From Paenibacillaceae bacterium (GTDB lineage: Bacteria; Bacillota; Bacilli; Paenibacillales; NBRC-103111): DNA of 32,211 bases. The notes below the pieces were generated by a model that had not been told where the DNA came from, did no database searches, and was given only the letters and a program-made list of their open reading frames with translations. Both the position numbers and the translations under genes were made by a program. Of the stretch, positions 17,489 through 25,489 are shown piece by piece. Each line of letters starts with the position of its first letter. Within the stretch, counting starts at the first letter, position 1. The stretch is taken from assembly GCA_029256065.1 (NCBI GenBank), contig JAQSYT010000013.1, forward strand, positions 1-32,211, read 5' to 3'.

Positions 17489-18145
17489 GTGGCAACCAAA
17501 AAGAAAAATCCCGGAACATCGGCTCCGGCAATGCCGTCGGTTCTCAGCAAATCGGACGGGTCATATCCTGAACCGGAGGATGGACAGCTGGTGGAATGCG
17601 CCGAATTCGCCGATATGGAGCTTGGTCATTGGCAGGCCCGGAAAGTGCGGTTCGACGGTGTTTTGTTCCGTAATGTATCATTCCGCGGGACAGTATTACC
17701 CAGTGCTGAATTCTTGGATGTGATTTTTGAAAACTGCGATTTGTCCAATACGGACTTTCAGGAGGGTGCACTTCACCGGGTGGCCTTCCGCCATTGCAAG
17801 CTATTGGGGACTAATTTTACCGATTCCGTCTGGCGGGACGTAACGGTGGAGGAGTGTAACATGGGTTATGCTGTTCTCCGTTTTAATGACTGGCGCCATG
17901 TGCTGATCCGGCACAGCTCTATGGCCCATGCGGATTGCTACCACTCCTCCTGGCAGAGCACCCTGCTTGAGACAGTTAAGCTGGAGCAGGCGGTTCTTTC
18001 CGGAACAAGCCTCTCGGATATTGACTTGAGCAGCTGTGACTTTCTATCGTTATCCGCGGAGCCTGAGGATCTGAAGGGCTGTGTGATTGACGCATCCCAA
18101 GCGGGGTTGCTGGCGCCGCTCTTTGGGCTGGTTATGAAGGAATAG
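17489..18145 (+). CDS. Pentapeptide-repeat protein
   Basis: FRNVSFRGTVLPSAEFLDVIFENCDLSNTDFQEGALHRVAFRHCKLLGTNF; GTG start at 17489 with aaggagg RBS. Confidence 0.82.
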   Translation: MATKKKNPGTSAPAMPSVLSKSDGSYPEPEDGQLVECAEFADMELGHWQARKVRFDGVLFRNVSFRGTVLPSAEFLDVIFENCDLSNTDFQEGALHRVAFRHCKLLGTNFTDSVWRDVTVEECNMGYAVLRFNDWRHVLIRHSSMAHADCYHSSWQSTLLETVKLEQAVLSGTSLSDIDLSSCDFLSLSAEPEDLKGCVIDASQAGLLAPLFGLVMKE

Positions 18146-18165
18146 ATTATACAATTTCCGAAACG

Positions 18166-18211
18166 CAAAAAACGGGCTCCGGCATCAATCCGGAAGCCCG
18201 TTGCTTTTTCA
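18166..18211. terminator. Bidirectional terminator between convergent genes
   Basis: aacgggctccgg / ccggaagcccgtt stem flanked by A- and T-tracts. Confidence 0.75.
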
Positions 18212-18220
18212 GTTGTCAGT

Positions 18221-18655
18221 CTACCGCGGCTGCCCCGGAACCGTCGGTTGGCCCGGTTGAAGCGGATAATAGTAATTCAGCGGCTCGTCAAAGGTGATGT
18301 AATCCAGATTCACCATCAGCAGAAGGTAACGCATGCCGGTCTGCGGATCACTGATAATGATGTGATCCCGCCCTGCTGCTTCCACTTTGCCCTTGAAAAT
18401 TTTGGCATTCCACTCCCGGTTGTTTTCATAGGTCATGTAGAGGGTTGCCACTTTCCCAAGGTTCAGACGAAGGATGTTTTCAATATACGATTGCTCCAGC
18501 GGCAGCTGCCCCGGAACAAGACTGCCTGGTGCGGCAGTGGATGGCGCGCCTGGAATCACTGAGCCTGAGGCGGGATACAAGGGTGGAGCAGATTGTGCCT
18601 GCACCGCTCCTGGATACGGGTAGGGTGTAGGCTTGCCATAGGGATAGTTCATCAT
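18221..18655 (-). CDS. gerQ: Spore coat/germination protein GerQ
   Basis: 144 aa; Pro/Tyr-rich N-terminus and QSYIENILRLNLGKVATLYMTYENNREWNAKIFKGKVEAAGRDHIIISDPQTGMRYLLLMVNLDYITFDEPLNYYYP. Confidence 0.93.
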   Translation of the reverse strand: MMNYPYGKPTPYPYPGAVQAQSAPPLYPASGSVIPGAPSTAAPGSLVPGQLPLEQSYIENILRLNLGKVATLYMTYENNREWNAKIFKGKVEAAGRDHIIISDPQTGMRYLLLMVNLDYITFDEPLNYYYPLQPGQPTVPGQPR

Positions 18656-18697
18656 CGTGAATATAAACCTCCTTTAATGGATGAAAATATGTAGCGC

Positions 18698-19123
18698 CTA
18701 CCTGTAAACCGCCGGACAATTCTCTGCTGTAGGGGAAAAGAAGCAATGGGCTTTGTATCTTCCTGTATTCGGCTGATTGTACCATTGGGGCGGACAGCCT
18801 CCGGAAGGCCGGAAAAACCATAGCGAATTGGATGCCGGATGCTGCTGCTCCCCCCTGATCACCCGCTCTGCCAGCCGGATATCCCGGTCACGGGCCTTTT
18901 GGTAAAAGTAGCCCTTCACCGTTGCCTCAAACCCGCCCGGCCGCTGGAAGACCATCTGCTGCAGATCCCGGATGTTCTTGAAATCCAGGCAATTGGCCAG
19001 GACCCGGTTTACACCCACATTGCCCACCATCAGCATTCCCAGCTCGCCTTCGCCTTCGGCCTCCGCCCGCATGAGTCTGGCCAGAAGCTTGGTCTGCTCC
19101 GAGTTTGTTTTGATTACTGCCAT
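18698..19123 (-). CDS. cwlJ: Spore cortex-lytic cell wall hydrolase CwlJ
   Basis: LARLMRAEAEGEGELGMLMVGNVGVNRV...FYQKARDRDIRLAERVIRGEQQHPASNSLWFFRPSGGCPPQWYNQPNTGRYKAHCFFSPT; start at 19123 with ggaaggagtg RBS; upstream of gerQ. Confidence 0.92.
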   Translation of the reverse strand: MAVIKTNSEQTKLLARLMRAEAEGEGELGMLMVGNVGVNRVLANCLDFKNIRDLQQMVFQRPGGFEATVKGYFYQKARDRDIRLAERVIRGEQQHPASNSLWFFRPSGGCPPQWYNQPNTGRYKAHCFFSPTAENCPAVYR

Positions 19124-19345
19124 GCCGTCACTCCTTCCGCCGAAAAAAACCAGCCTCTTGTTCAATCTATGCGCATGCCCGGTCGGAACATTCATGGAGG
19201 ACAAACCCGAACCGCCGGAAACGCGGAAAAAAAGCGGGGGGATTTGTCCATTGCCTGACTTTGGTTTTTCCGTTTAGTTGTCAAAGGGGCGGAGCATTGC
19301 TATTATAATCATTATAATGAAAGATAAAAGGGAGGAAGTTGCTTC

Positions 19346-20293
19346 GTGGAACAAGCTGCGACAGAGAAGCAAAGCCACTATGACTCCGCAACAGCAGAGG
19401 CTTCCAATGCCGGCATAACTGCAGCGCGCAAGCTAAGTTGGCGGGATTTTGTACAAGTAACCAAACCCGGCATTCTGATGTCCAATTTGATTACCACCTT
19501 CGGGGGGTTCTGGATTGCGTCCAAGCTGGAGGTAGATTGGCTGTTGATGCTGTGGGCCCTGCTGGGAACCGCTCTGGTTATGGCGGCCGGGTGTGTGCTC
19601 AATAATTACCTGGACCGGGATATGGACGCCAAAATGCAGCGGACCAAAGACAGAGTGCTGCCGGCAGGGGTTATGATGCCTAAGGTTGTGCTGGTGTACG
19701 GCATTGTGCTGGCCGTGGCCGGGTTGAATATTCTTGGCTTTTTGGTGAATCCTCTTACTGCCTGGCTGGGCTTCCTCGGTTTATTCGTCTACGTTTGGGT
19801 GTATACCGCCTGGCTGAAGCGGACCTCCGTCTGGAGCACTGCTGTTGGCGCCATTTCCGGAGCGGTTCCCCCGGTTATCGGGTACACGGCTGTAATGGGA
19901 AGAGTGGATGAAGGTGCGCTGATCCTGTTTTTGATCCTGCTTCTGTGGCAGCCCCCCCACTTCTGGGCATTGGGCATCCGCAGAAAGGAGGAGTACCGTG
20001 CTGCAGGCTATCCGCTTTTGCCCGTGGTGAAGGGAAACCGCCGGACCAAAATCAGCATGCTGCGGTATGTGATTCCGCTGGTACCGGTTTCGCTTCTGCT
20101 TTATACGTACGATTATGTGGGGATGATCTACCTGATTTCCTCCCTGATCCTGGGGGTGGTGTGGGTGGTATTGTGCGCGAGGGGCTTTTCTGCCAAGGAT
20201 GATATCCAATGGTCTAAAGGGGTTTTCGTTTATTCGATTAACTATTTGACCATCCTGTTTATTATTATGGTGATTGACACCATTGGGCGATAA
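19346..20293 (+). CDS. ctaB: Protoheme IX farnesyltransferase (heme O synthase)
   Basis: 315 aa; VTKPGILMSNLITTFGGFW, NNYLDRDMDAKMQRTKDRVLPAG, LWQPPHFWALGIRRKEEYRAAGYPLLPVVKG. Confidence 0.96.
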   Translation: MEQAATEKQSHYDSATAEASNAGITAARKLSWRDFVQVTKPGILMSNLITTFGGFWIASKLEVDWLLMLWALLGTALVMAAGCVLNNYLDRDMDAKMQRTKDRVLPAGVMMPKVVLVYGIVLAVAGLNILGFLVNPLTAWLGFLGLFVYVWVYTAWLKRTSVWSTAVGAISGAVPPVIGYTAVMGRVDEGALILFLILLLWQPPHFWALGIRRKEEYRAAGYPLLPVVKGNRRTKISMLRYVIPLVPVSLLLYTYDYVGMIYLISSLILGVVWVVLCARGFSAKDDIQWSKGVFVYSINYLTILFIIMVIDTIGR

Positions 20294-20302
20294 GCTGAAT
20301 CA

Positions 20303-20336
20303 AGGGGGGGATCCGGTAAACGGATTCCTCCTTTTC
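20303..20336 (+). terminator. Probable terminator after ctaB
   Basis: ggggggatccg-gtaaa-cggattcctcc followed by tttt; imperfect stem. Confidence 0.5.
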
Positions 20337-20419
20337 TTCGATCAAACATGGACGTAACGCCCCGCTTGGTGTATTTTTAAAGAAAACATTCCTCAAAAAA
20401 GGCAGAAAGGTTGTAACGC

Positions 20420-21343
20420 ATGTTCCTTTGGCATATTTTATCGCATAACGTCATTCCCTTGTGCTTGATGATCGGTCTGGGGGCGGTGATGGAACGCAAG
20501 TTTAAGCTTGATATCCGCACCTTTTCCAAGCTGATCTTCTATTTGTTTACTCCCGTGATGCTGTTTAAAATGCTGTATGAATCCAGCCTGTCTGCAGGGA
20601 TTCTCCTCCAGATTGTGGGGTTTATCGTTTTCTTCCTTCTTGTGCTCTATGCCATTGTAGATGGTGTCGCCCGGCTTAGAGGGCTAAACGGCGGGATGAA
20701 AAGCGCCATGCGCAATAGTGTGCTTTTCTACAATAGCGCCAACTATGCCATTCCCTTGAACCAGCTGGTATTTGCGGGCAATCCCTTCACCATGTCGGTT
20801 CAATTGATCGTGATGGTGTTCCAGAGCATTCTGCCGCATACATACGGTATTTACGCTGTGAATGCCCACAAAAGCAACAAAAAAGAAATCTGGAAGACAA
20901 TCCTCGGAATGCCCGCCATCTATGTCATTCCCGTGGCGCTCCTTATGAATGGCTTGCAGATTCCTGTGCCGAAACCGGTATATGAGCCCATCACCTACAT
21001 TTCCAACGGTTATGTGGCGCTGTCCCTGCTGACGTTGGGTGTGCAGCTGGCCCAGATGAAATGGAGAATTGACCAGCTGTGGGATGTGCTGATTTCCAAC
21101 GCGCTGCGCCTTATTGCAGGTCCGCTTATCGGCTTTGGCATTGCCATGGCCATGGGGCTGGAGGGGCTTTTGGCTCAAGCCTTGGTTTTATCCTGCGCGG
21201 TTCCCACCTCTCTGTCCAGTGTGCTGCTTTCGGTGGAGTTCGACAACGAGCCCGAATTTGCCGGGCAGGCGGTTTTTGCTTCCACTCTGTTCAGCATCGT
21301 TACGGTGACCATCGTGATCTATTGCCTCCGCTTCATCTCTTAA
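20420..21343 (+). CDS. AEC (auxin efflux carrier) family transporter
   Basis: 307 aa membrane protein; NSVLFYNSANYAIPLNQLVFAG, C-terminal VLSCAVPTSLSSVLLSVEFDNEPEFAGQAVFASTLFSIVTVTIVIYCLRF. Confidence 0.88.
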   Translation: MFLWHILSHNVIPLCLMIGLGAVMERKFKLDIRTFSKLIFYLFTPVMLFKMLYESSLSAGILLQIVGFIVFFLLVLYAIVDGVARLRGLNGGMKSAMRNSVLFYNSANYAIPLNQLVFAGNPFTMSVQLIVMVFQSILPHTYGIYAVNAHKSNKKEIWKTILGMPAIYVIPVALLMNGLQIPVPKPVYEPITYISNGYVALSLLTLGVQLAQMKWRIDQLWDVLISNALRLIAGPLIGFGIAMAMGLEGLLAQALVLSCAVPTSLSSVLLSVEFDNEPEFAGQAVFASTLFSIVTVTIVIYCLRFIS

Positions 21344-21687
21344 AGCGGCTCGGCAGGCGGGTAAAGAATATAATCTTCCAATCCTGCTTTTTCCAGTTGC
21401 TGAATCAGGTATTCGTCCGGAGTGCCTTCCACGCCGGCATACCCGCGGCGGGTATAAATCTGTACTGCATCGGAAAATTCCTCGTTAATTAACCAGCGGA
21501 TTTTTTTGCCGGAGCTGTCGTTATCCGCAAAAATATAGACCTCACGGTCTGCAGCACGTTTGTTCAGCTCGGCCAGCTTTTCGGAGCTTGGGGTTCCAAA
21601 GGTGCACAGAATGAGGACATCCTCCTTCAGAAGCCGTCTGAGACGGCTTTTGTCATTTTTGCCTTCTACAATAATAACGGGGGCCAT
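21340..21687 (-). CDS. Small stand-alone TOPRIM-domain protein
   Basis: MAPVIIVEGKNDKSRLRRLLKEDVLILCTFGT...REVYIFADNDSSGKKIRWLI: TOPRIM E and DxD-like motifs; start chosen at 21687. Confidence 0.78.
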   Translation of the reverse strand: MAPVIIVEGKNDKSRLRRLLKEDVLILCTFGTPSSEKLAELNKRAADREVYIFADNDSSGKKIRWLINEEFSDAVQIYTRRGYAGVEGTPDEYLIQQLEKAGLEDYILYPPAEPL

Positions 21688-21950
21688 GGCAGCGTCTCCT
21701 GTCCGTCCTGCATTGGGATTCTTTTCAGTATACCCGGGTAGGGACATCTTACCACCGGATCCGCTTTTTGTCGCGGAAACCGGACTCAGCCGGCAATGGG
21801 GTGGACATGCTATAGCCAAGCTCAAAAGCAGGGCAAGAGAGTGCAGTTTAAGAGTGTTTAGATCAAGAATGTATAAAATTTATGGAATTAGTCAAGAGAA
21901 ATTAACGAAAATTTATAATTATATGATAAGATATTGGCGAGGTGAAGGAA

Positions 21951-23534
21951 ATGACGAACATAACCAAAGAAACGACTACACGCAATTGGACTATGCCGGA
22001 AATTGAACTTCCGAAAATACCGTCCGCCAGCTTTACCATTACGGATTTCGGTGCGGTTGGAGACGGTGTCACTGACAATACTGAAGCATTCCGCAAGGCC
22101 ATTGCTGCTTGTACCGAAGCAGGAGGCGGCAAGGTTGTTATTCCCGCAGGCCTGTGGCTTACCGGCCCGATTATACTGGCCAGCCGGCTGGAGCTTCATG
22201 CTGAAGCTGGAGCAACCATCATGTTCAGCAAGAATTTTGACGATTATCCGCTGGTTCTGTCCACCTTTGAAGGCTGGGAAACGGTGCGCTGCACATCCCC
22301 GCTGGATGGAGAGGGACTGGAGGATGTAGCCATCACCGGCTCCGGCGTTTTCGATGGAAATGGCGATGCATGGCGTTATGTGAAGAAATGGAAGCTCACT
22401 GAGCTTCAATGGAACAAGCTGACCAAAACCGGCGTGGTTGACGGAGACAGCTGGTGGCCGACTGAGCAGGGCTTGAACGGAGCCAAGCTGGTGGACCGTC
22501 TAATCAGCGAAGGTGTGAAGGATCCTAAGGCGTTCGAACCGGCCAGAGACTATCTGCGCCCGAATCTGCTCAGCCTGCGCCGCTGCAAGCGGCTTTTGCT
22601 GGACGGGCCTACCTTCCAAAACTCTCCTGCCTGGAATGTCCATCCTTGGGCCTCGGAGCATGTTACCTTGCGCAATCTGACCATCCGCAATCCGTGGTAT
22701 GGCCAAAACGGCGACGGCCTGGATCTGGAATCCTGCCGTTATGCACTGGTGGAGAACTGCACCTTTGACGTAGGGGACGACGCGATCTGCATGAAGTCCG
22801 GCAAGGACAAGGAAGGCAGAGACAGAGGCATTCCCAGCGAATACATTATCATCCGCAACTGTATCGTTTACCATGGCCATGGCGGCTTTGTAGTGGGAAG
22901 CGAAATGTCCGGCGGCGTCCGCTGCGTAGAGGTTTCCGATTGCACCTTTATGGGCACTGACATTGGCATTCGTTTCAAAACAGCCCGCGGCCGCGGCGGT
23001 GTGGTTGAGGATATTCTCATGAAGAACATCCGGATGATCAACATCGACGGCGAAGCCATTTCCTTCTCCATGTTTTATGAAGGCAAAGAAGGCTCTGGCA
23101 CCCTGTCTGAGGACAAGCATCCGATTACTGAAGAAACACCGGTGTTCCGCAATCTCCATATGGAAGACATTGTTTGCACCGGCGCTGAAGTCGCTTTCCT
23201 CATTAAGGGTCTGGTGGAAGTGCCTATGGACGGACTGACTCTGACCCGCTATAAGGCGATTGCAGACAGAGGTGTGGAATGCACCAATGCCACCAACCTG
23301 GCTCTAACCGATGTGGATATCCAAGTGAAGGAAGGCCCAATGGTGAAGCTGCATCAATGCAGCGATGTCCGGATTACCCGGATGAGCGGGACCGGCTCCG
23401 AAGCTGACGACCGTTTCCTGGTAGCTTCCGGCAACCGTACCGAGAGCATTGTGCTGGACGCTCTGGCTACTTCCGAATCCCACCGCAAAATTGAAGAACT
23501 GAACGGTGCTGAAGGCAAGGTTCAGGTGAAGTAA
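21951..23534 (+). CDS. Glycoside hydrolase family 28 (polygalacturonase-like), no signal peptide
   Basis: FTITDFGAVGDGVTDNTEAFRKAI; NGDGLDLESC; FDVGDDAICMKSGKD; HGHGGFVVGSEMSGG: GH28 catalytic motifs. Confidence 0.92.
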   Translation: MTNITKETTTRNWTMPEIELPKIPSASFTITDFGAVGDGVTDNTEAFRKAIAACTEAGGGKVVIPAGLWLTGPIILASRLELHAEAGATIMFSKNFDDYPLVLSTFEGWETVRCTSPLDGEGLEDVAITGSGVFDGNGDAWRYVKKWKLTELQWNKLTKTGVVDGDSWWPTEQGLNGAKLVDRLISEGVKDPKAFEPARDYLRPNLLSLRRCKRLLLDGPTFQNSPAWNVHPWASEHVTLRNLTIRNPWYGQNGDGLDLESCRYALVENCTFDVGDDAICMKSGKDKEGRDRGIPSEYIIIRNCIVYHGHGGFVVGSEMSGGVRCVEVSDCTFMGTDIGIRFKTARGRGGVVEDILMKNIRMINIDGEAISFSMFYEGKEGSGTLSEDKHPITEETPVFRNLHMEDIVCTGAEVAFLIKGLVEVPMDGLTLTRYKAIADRGVECTNATNLALTDVDIQVKEGPMVKLHQCSDVRITRMSGTGSEADDRFLVASGNRTESIVLDALATSESHRKIEELNGAEGKVQVK

Positions 23535-23543
23535 TCCTTCTTG

Positions 23544-23587
23544 AAGCTCCGGTGTCTCCGCTCAGGGGACAGCCGGAGCTTTTTTGT
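23544..23587 (+). terminator. Rho-independent terminator after GH28 gene
   Basis: aagctccgg ... ccggagctt with following T6. Confidence 0.85.
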
Positions 23588-23673
23588 TTTCGTTGAAAAA
23601 AACAAGCAGGAGTTTTTTGGTTATATGTCGAAATATCTTAGAATAAAACACATCATAGGGTGACGACAATATT

Positions 23674-24330
23674 ATGAGCGCTTTTATTTATTTGCTTTTG
23701 GGAACAGTAGATATTTTTCTGTTAATTATGTTAATTTTTAAGGTATTCCGGTGGCCACTGCGGCAATATGCCAGCGAAGCTTTGGCCATTGCTTTTCTAT
23801 GTTCAGTGGAATCGTATATGTCGAGAATTGTATTTGGGGTACCCGAAGTAGATCTGATCCTGCAGAATTTGATCATCCTGGTTATGATGAAGGTTCTATT
23901 GAAGGTGAATTTTTATTACGGGCTCACACTATCCGTTATCGGATCATTCCTTTATTCGGAGATTGCTTATCTTACCTACAATTTGTTCGGTCTATTGAAT
24001 ATCCCGCTGGATCTTTCCACTCCTGCGTCAGCGGGCGTATATTATATGCAGGTTTCAGTCCAGCTGATTGCCGCTCTGGTAGGCTTTCTGCTCTACAAGC
24101 TCAACCTCGGCTTCTCCTTTGTTTCTGTACCCCCGCATGACGGCAAAAGAAGATTTACCCCCAAGGAGAAAATGAACCTGATCATCAGCTCCCTGGCTGT
24201 GGTTTGCATTTTTGTAACTGTTTATGTAGCTATCAATTATGGAACGTTCGGAATCAATGCCATTATGGTGATTGAGTTCTGTGCATTGCTGTTTCTGATG
24301 TACATTGCCCGAAAGCAAGATTCCATATGA
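23674..24330 (+). CDS. AgrC-sensor-like polytopic membrane protein lacking any kinase domain
   Basis: 218 aa, about 6 hydrophobic segments, ends ...LLFLMYIARKQDSI; overlaps the agrB-like gene by 4 bp (ATGA). Sensor assignment rests on context and topology. Confidence 0.65.
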   Translation: MSAFIYLLLGTVDIFLLIMLIFKVFRWPLRQYASEALAIAFLCSVESYMSRIVFGVPEVDLILQNLIILVMMKVLLKVNFYYGLTLSVIGSFLYSEIAYLTYNLFGLLNIPLDLSTPASAGVYYMQVSVQLIAALVGFLLYKLNLGFSFVSVPPHDGKRRFTPKEKMNLIISSLAVVCIFVTVYVAINYGTFGINAIMVIEFCALLFLMYIARKQDSI

Positions 24331-24815
24331 CGGACCCGATTGATTATGGCGCGGCCAAAATAGCCGGCTGGATTAAACGCTCCAATCCGGAAGAAACCGA
24401 TGATGCGGAAAGGATGAGCTCCACACTTAGCTTGCTGCTCAATAATCTGCTGACAACAGGCCTTATTCTGTTCATCGGTTATCTTACGGATACCTTATGG
24501 TCCACTGCTGCTATGCTTGCTGTTTTCGCCCTTTGCAGAATCATGCTTAAGGGCTTCCATTTAAAGTCAATGACCTTATGTGTTATCATCACCTCAGCAT
24601 TTGTTTACCTGGCTTCCATCATCCCTGTAAGTCCCCTGTGGATGATGATCCTCACTCCGATTTGTATTCTAATGATATTCTTCCTCTCCAGCGCATCCAT
24701 TCCGGTGAGAATGCTGTTCGGAATGCTGATGGCAGTCAACATGATTCTGCTCTATCCTCCGGTCTTTCTGGGTTTTGCTGCACAAACCCTGACATTAATT
24801 CCGCGAAGGAGGTGA
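24327..24815 (+). CDS. Accessory gene regulator B (AgrB)-family peptide-processing membrane protease
   Basis: 162 aa, polytopic; CRIMLKGFHLKSMTLCVIITSAF preserves the GxH-x6-C catalytic spacing of AgrB. Confidence 0.85.
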   Translation: MTDPIDYGAAKIAGWIKRSNPEETDDAERMSSTLSLLLNNLLTTGLILFIGYLTDTLWSTAAMLAVFALCRIMLKGFHLKSMTLCVIITSAFVYLASIIPVSPLWMMILTPICILMIFFLSSASIPVRMLFGMLMAVNMILLYPPVFLGFAAQTLTLIPRRR

Positions 24816-24821
24816 AGATCC

Positions 24822-24944
24822 ATGAAGAGATCCGTTGCTAAGTTTACATCTGCAGTGCTCAGTATGTTTGCCGCCGTTTTTACAGTTACGGAAAAGTACC
24901 CTCTTGGAGAAAAATCAATTCCCCCAAAGACAGGAAAGAATTAA
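24822..24944 (+). CDS. AgrD-like autoinducer propeptide, 40 aa (not in supplied ORF track)
   Basis: RBS aaggaggtg overlapping the agrB stop; translates to MKRSVAKFTSAVLSMFAAVFTVTEKYPLGEKSIPPKTGKN: amphipathic leader plus polar Pro-rich tail. Confidence 0.75.
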   Translation: MKRSVAKFTSAVLSMFAAVFTVTEKYPLGEKSIPPKTGKN

Positions 24945-24950
24945 TAACCT

Positions 24951-25310
24951 ATGTTTGATCTACATATACCCTGTACAACACTGACGCACATGGACACCGT
25001 CATTTCTTTGAACCAGGTGCTGTACATATCTTTGGCGTACCAAAAAAAGGTCCCCAAAATTATTATGCAAACCGCTCTGGATGAGTATGTCTCGAAGATT
25101 ACGGGTTCTCTGGAATCACTTGAAATCCTGTTTGGCCAGTTTGGTTTTATCCGGGTGGATAGCGGTGTGATGGTCAATATCCACCACTTCAGCCATTTCG
25201 AAAAGGATGGGTACAGCCAGCTGTTTTGTTTTGCCGGAACCACGAAAAAGGTGGTTTGCTCCCGGGCCGGATATGCGAAGGTTAAACATGCAATTGAAAA
25301 CACCACCTAA
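24951..25310 (+). CDS. Stand-alone LytTR-type DNA-binding regulator, no receiver domain
   Basis: 119 aa; LNQVLYISLAYQKKVPKIIMQTALDEYVSKITGSLESLEILFGQFGFIRVDSGVMVNIHHFSHFEK matches LytTR domain pattern (F-x-R-V-x-S-x-x-x-V-N). Confidence 0.78.
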   Translation: MFDLHIPCTTLTHMDTVISLNQVLYISLAYQKKVPKIIMQTALDEYVSKITGSLESLEILFGQFGFIRVDSGVMVNIHHFSHFEKDGYSQLFCFAGTTKKVVCSRAGYAKVKHAIENTT

Positions 25311-25342
25311 AAATGGCCTCGTGCACATTTTGGGTGGTTTTT
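25302..25342 (+). terminator. Rho-independent terminator overlapping the end of the LytTR gene
   Basis: accacctaaaaatg / cattttgggtggt stem followed by tttt. Confidence 0.7.
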
Positions 25343-25365
25343 ATCATATGTTGATAAAATTGTCA

Positions 25366-25395
25366 ATAACAGAATTCGATATGGAATTCTGTTAT
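25366..25395. promoter_or_regulatory. Perfect 12-bp inverted repeat (candidate operator)
   Basis: ataacagaattc-gatatg-gaattctgttat. Confidence 0.6.
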
Positions 25396-25489
25396 ATCGG
25401 GGATTCCAAAATTTATGATATAGTTATTGCGAAGATATGCAAAATAGTTGCATTGATTTGCATGATAGTGCAAAAAGGGAGGAGAGCTT

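Noticed and set aside
17031-17550. Minus-strand ORFs with CSTLSKR or LVQALF repeats
   Set aside because: Antisense reading of the 21-bp coiled-coil repeats.
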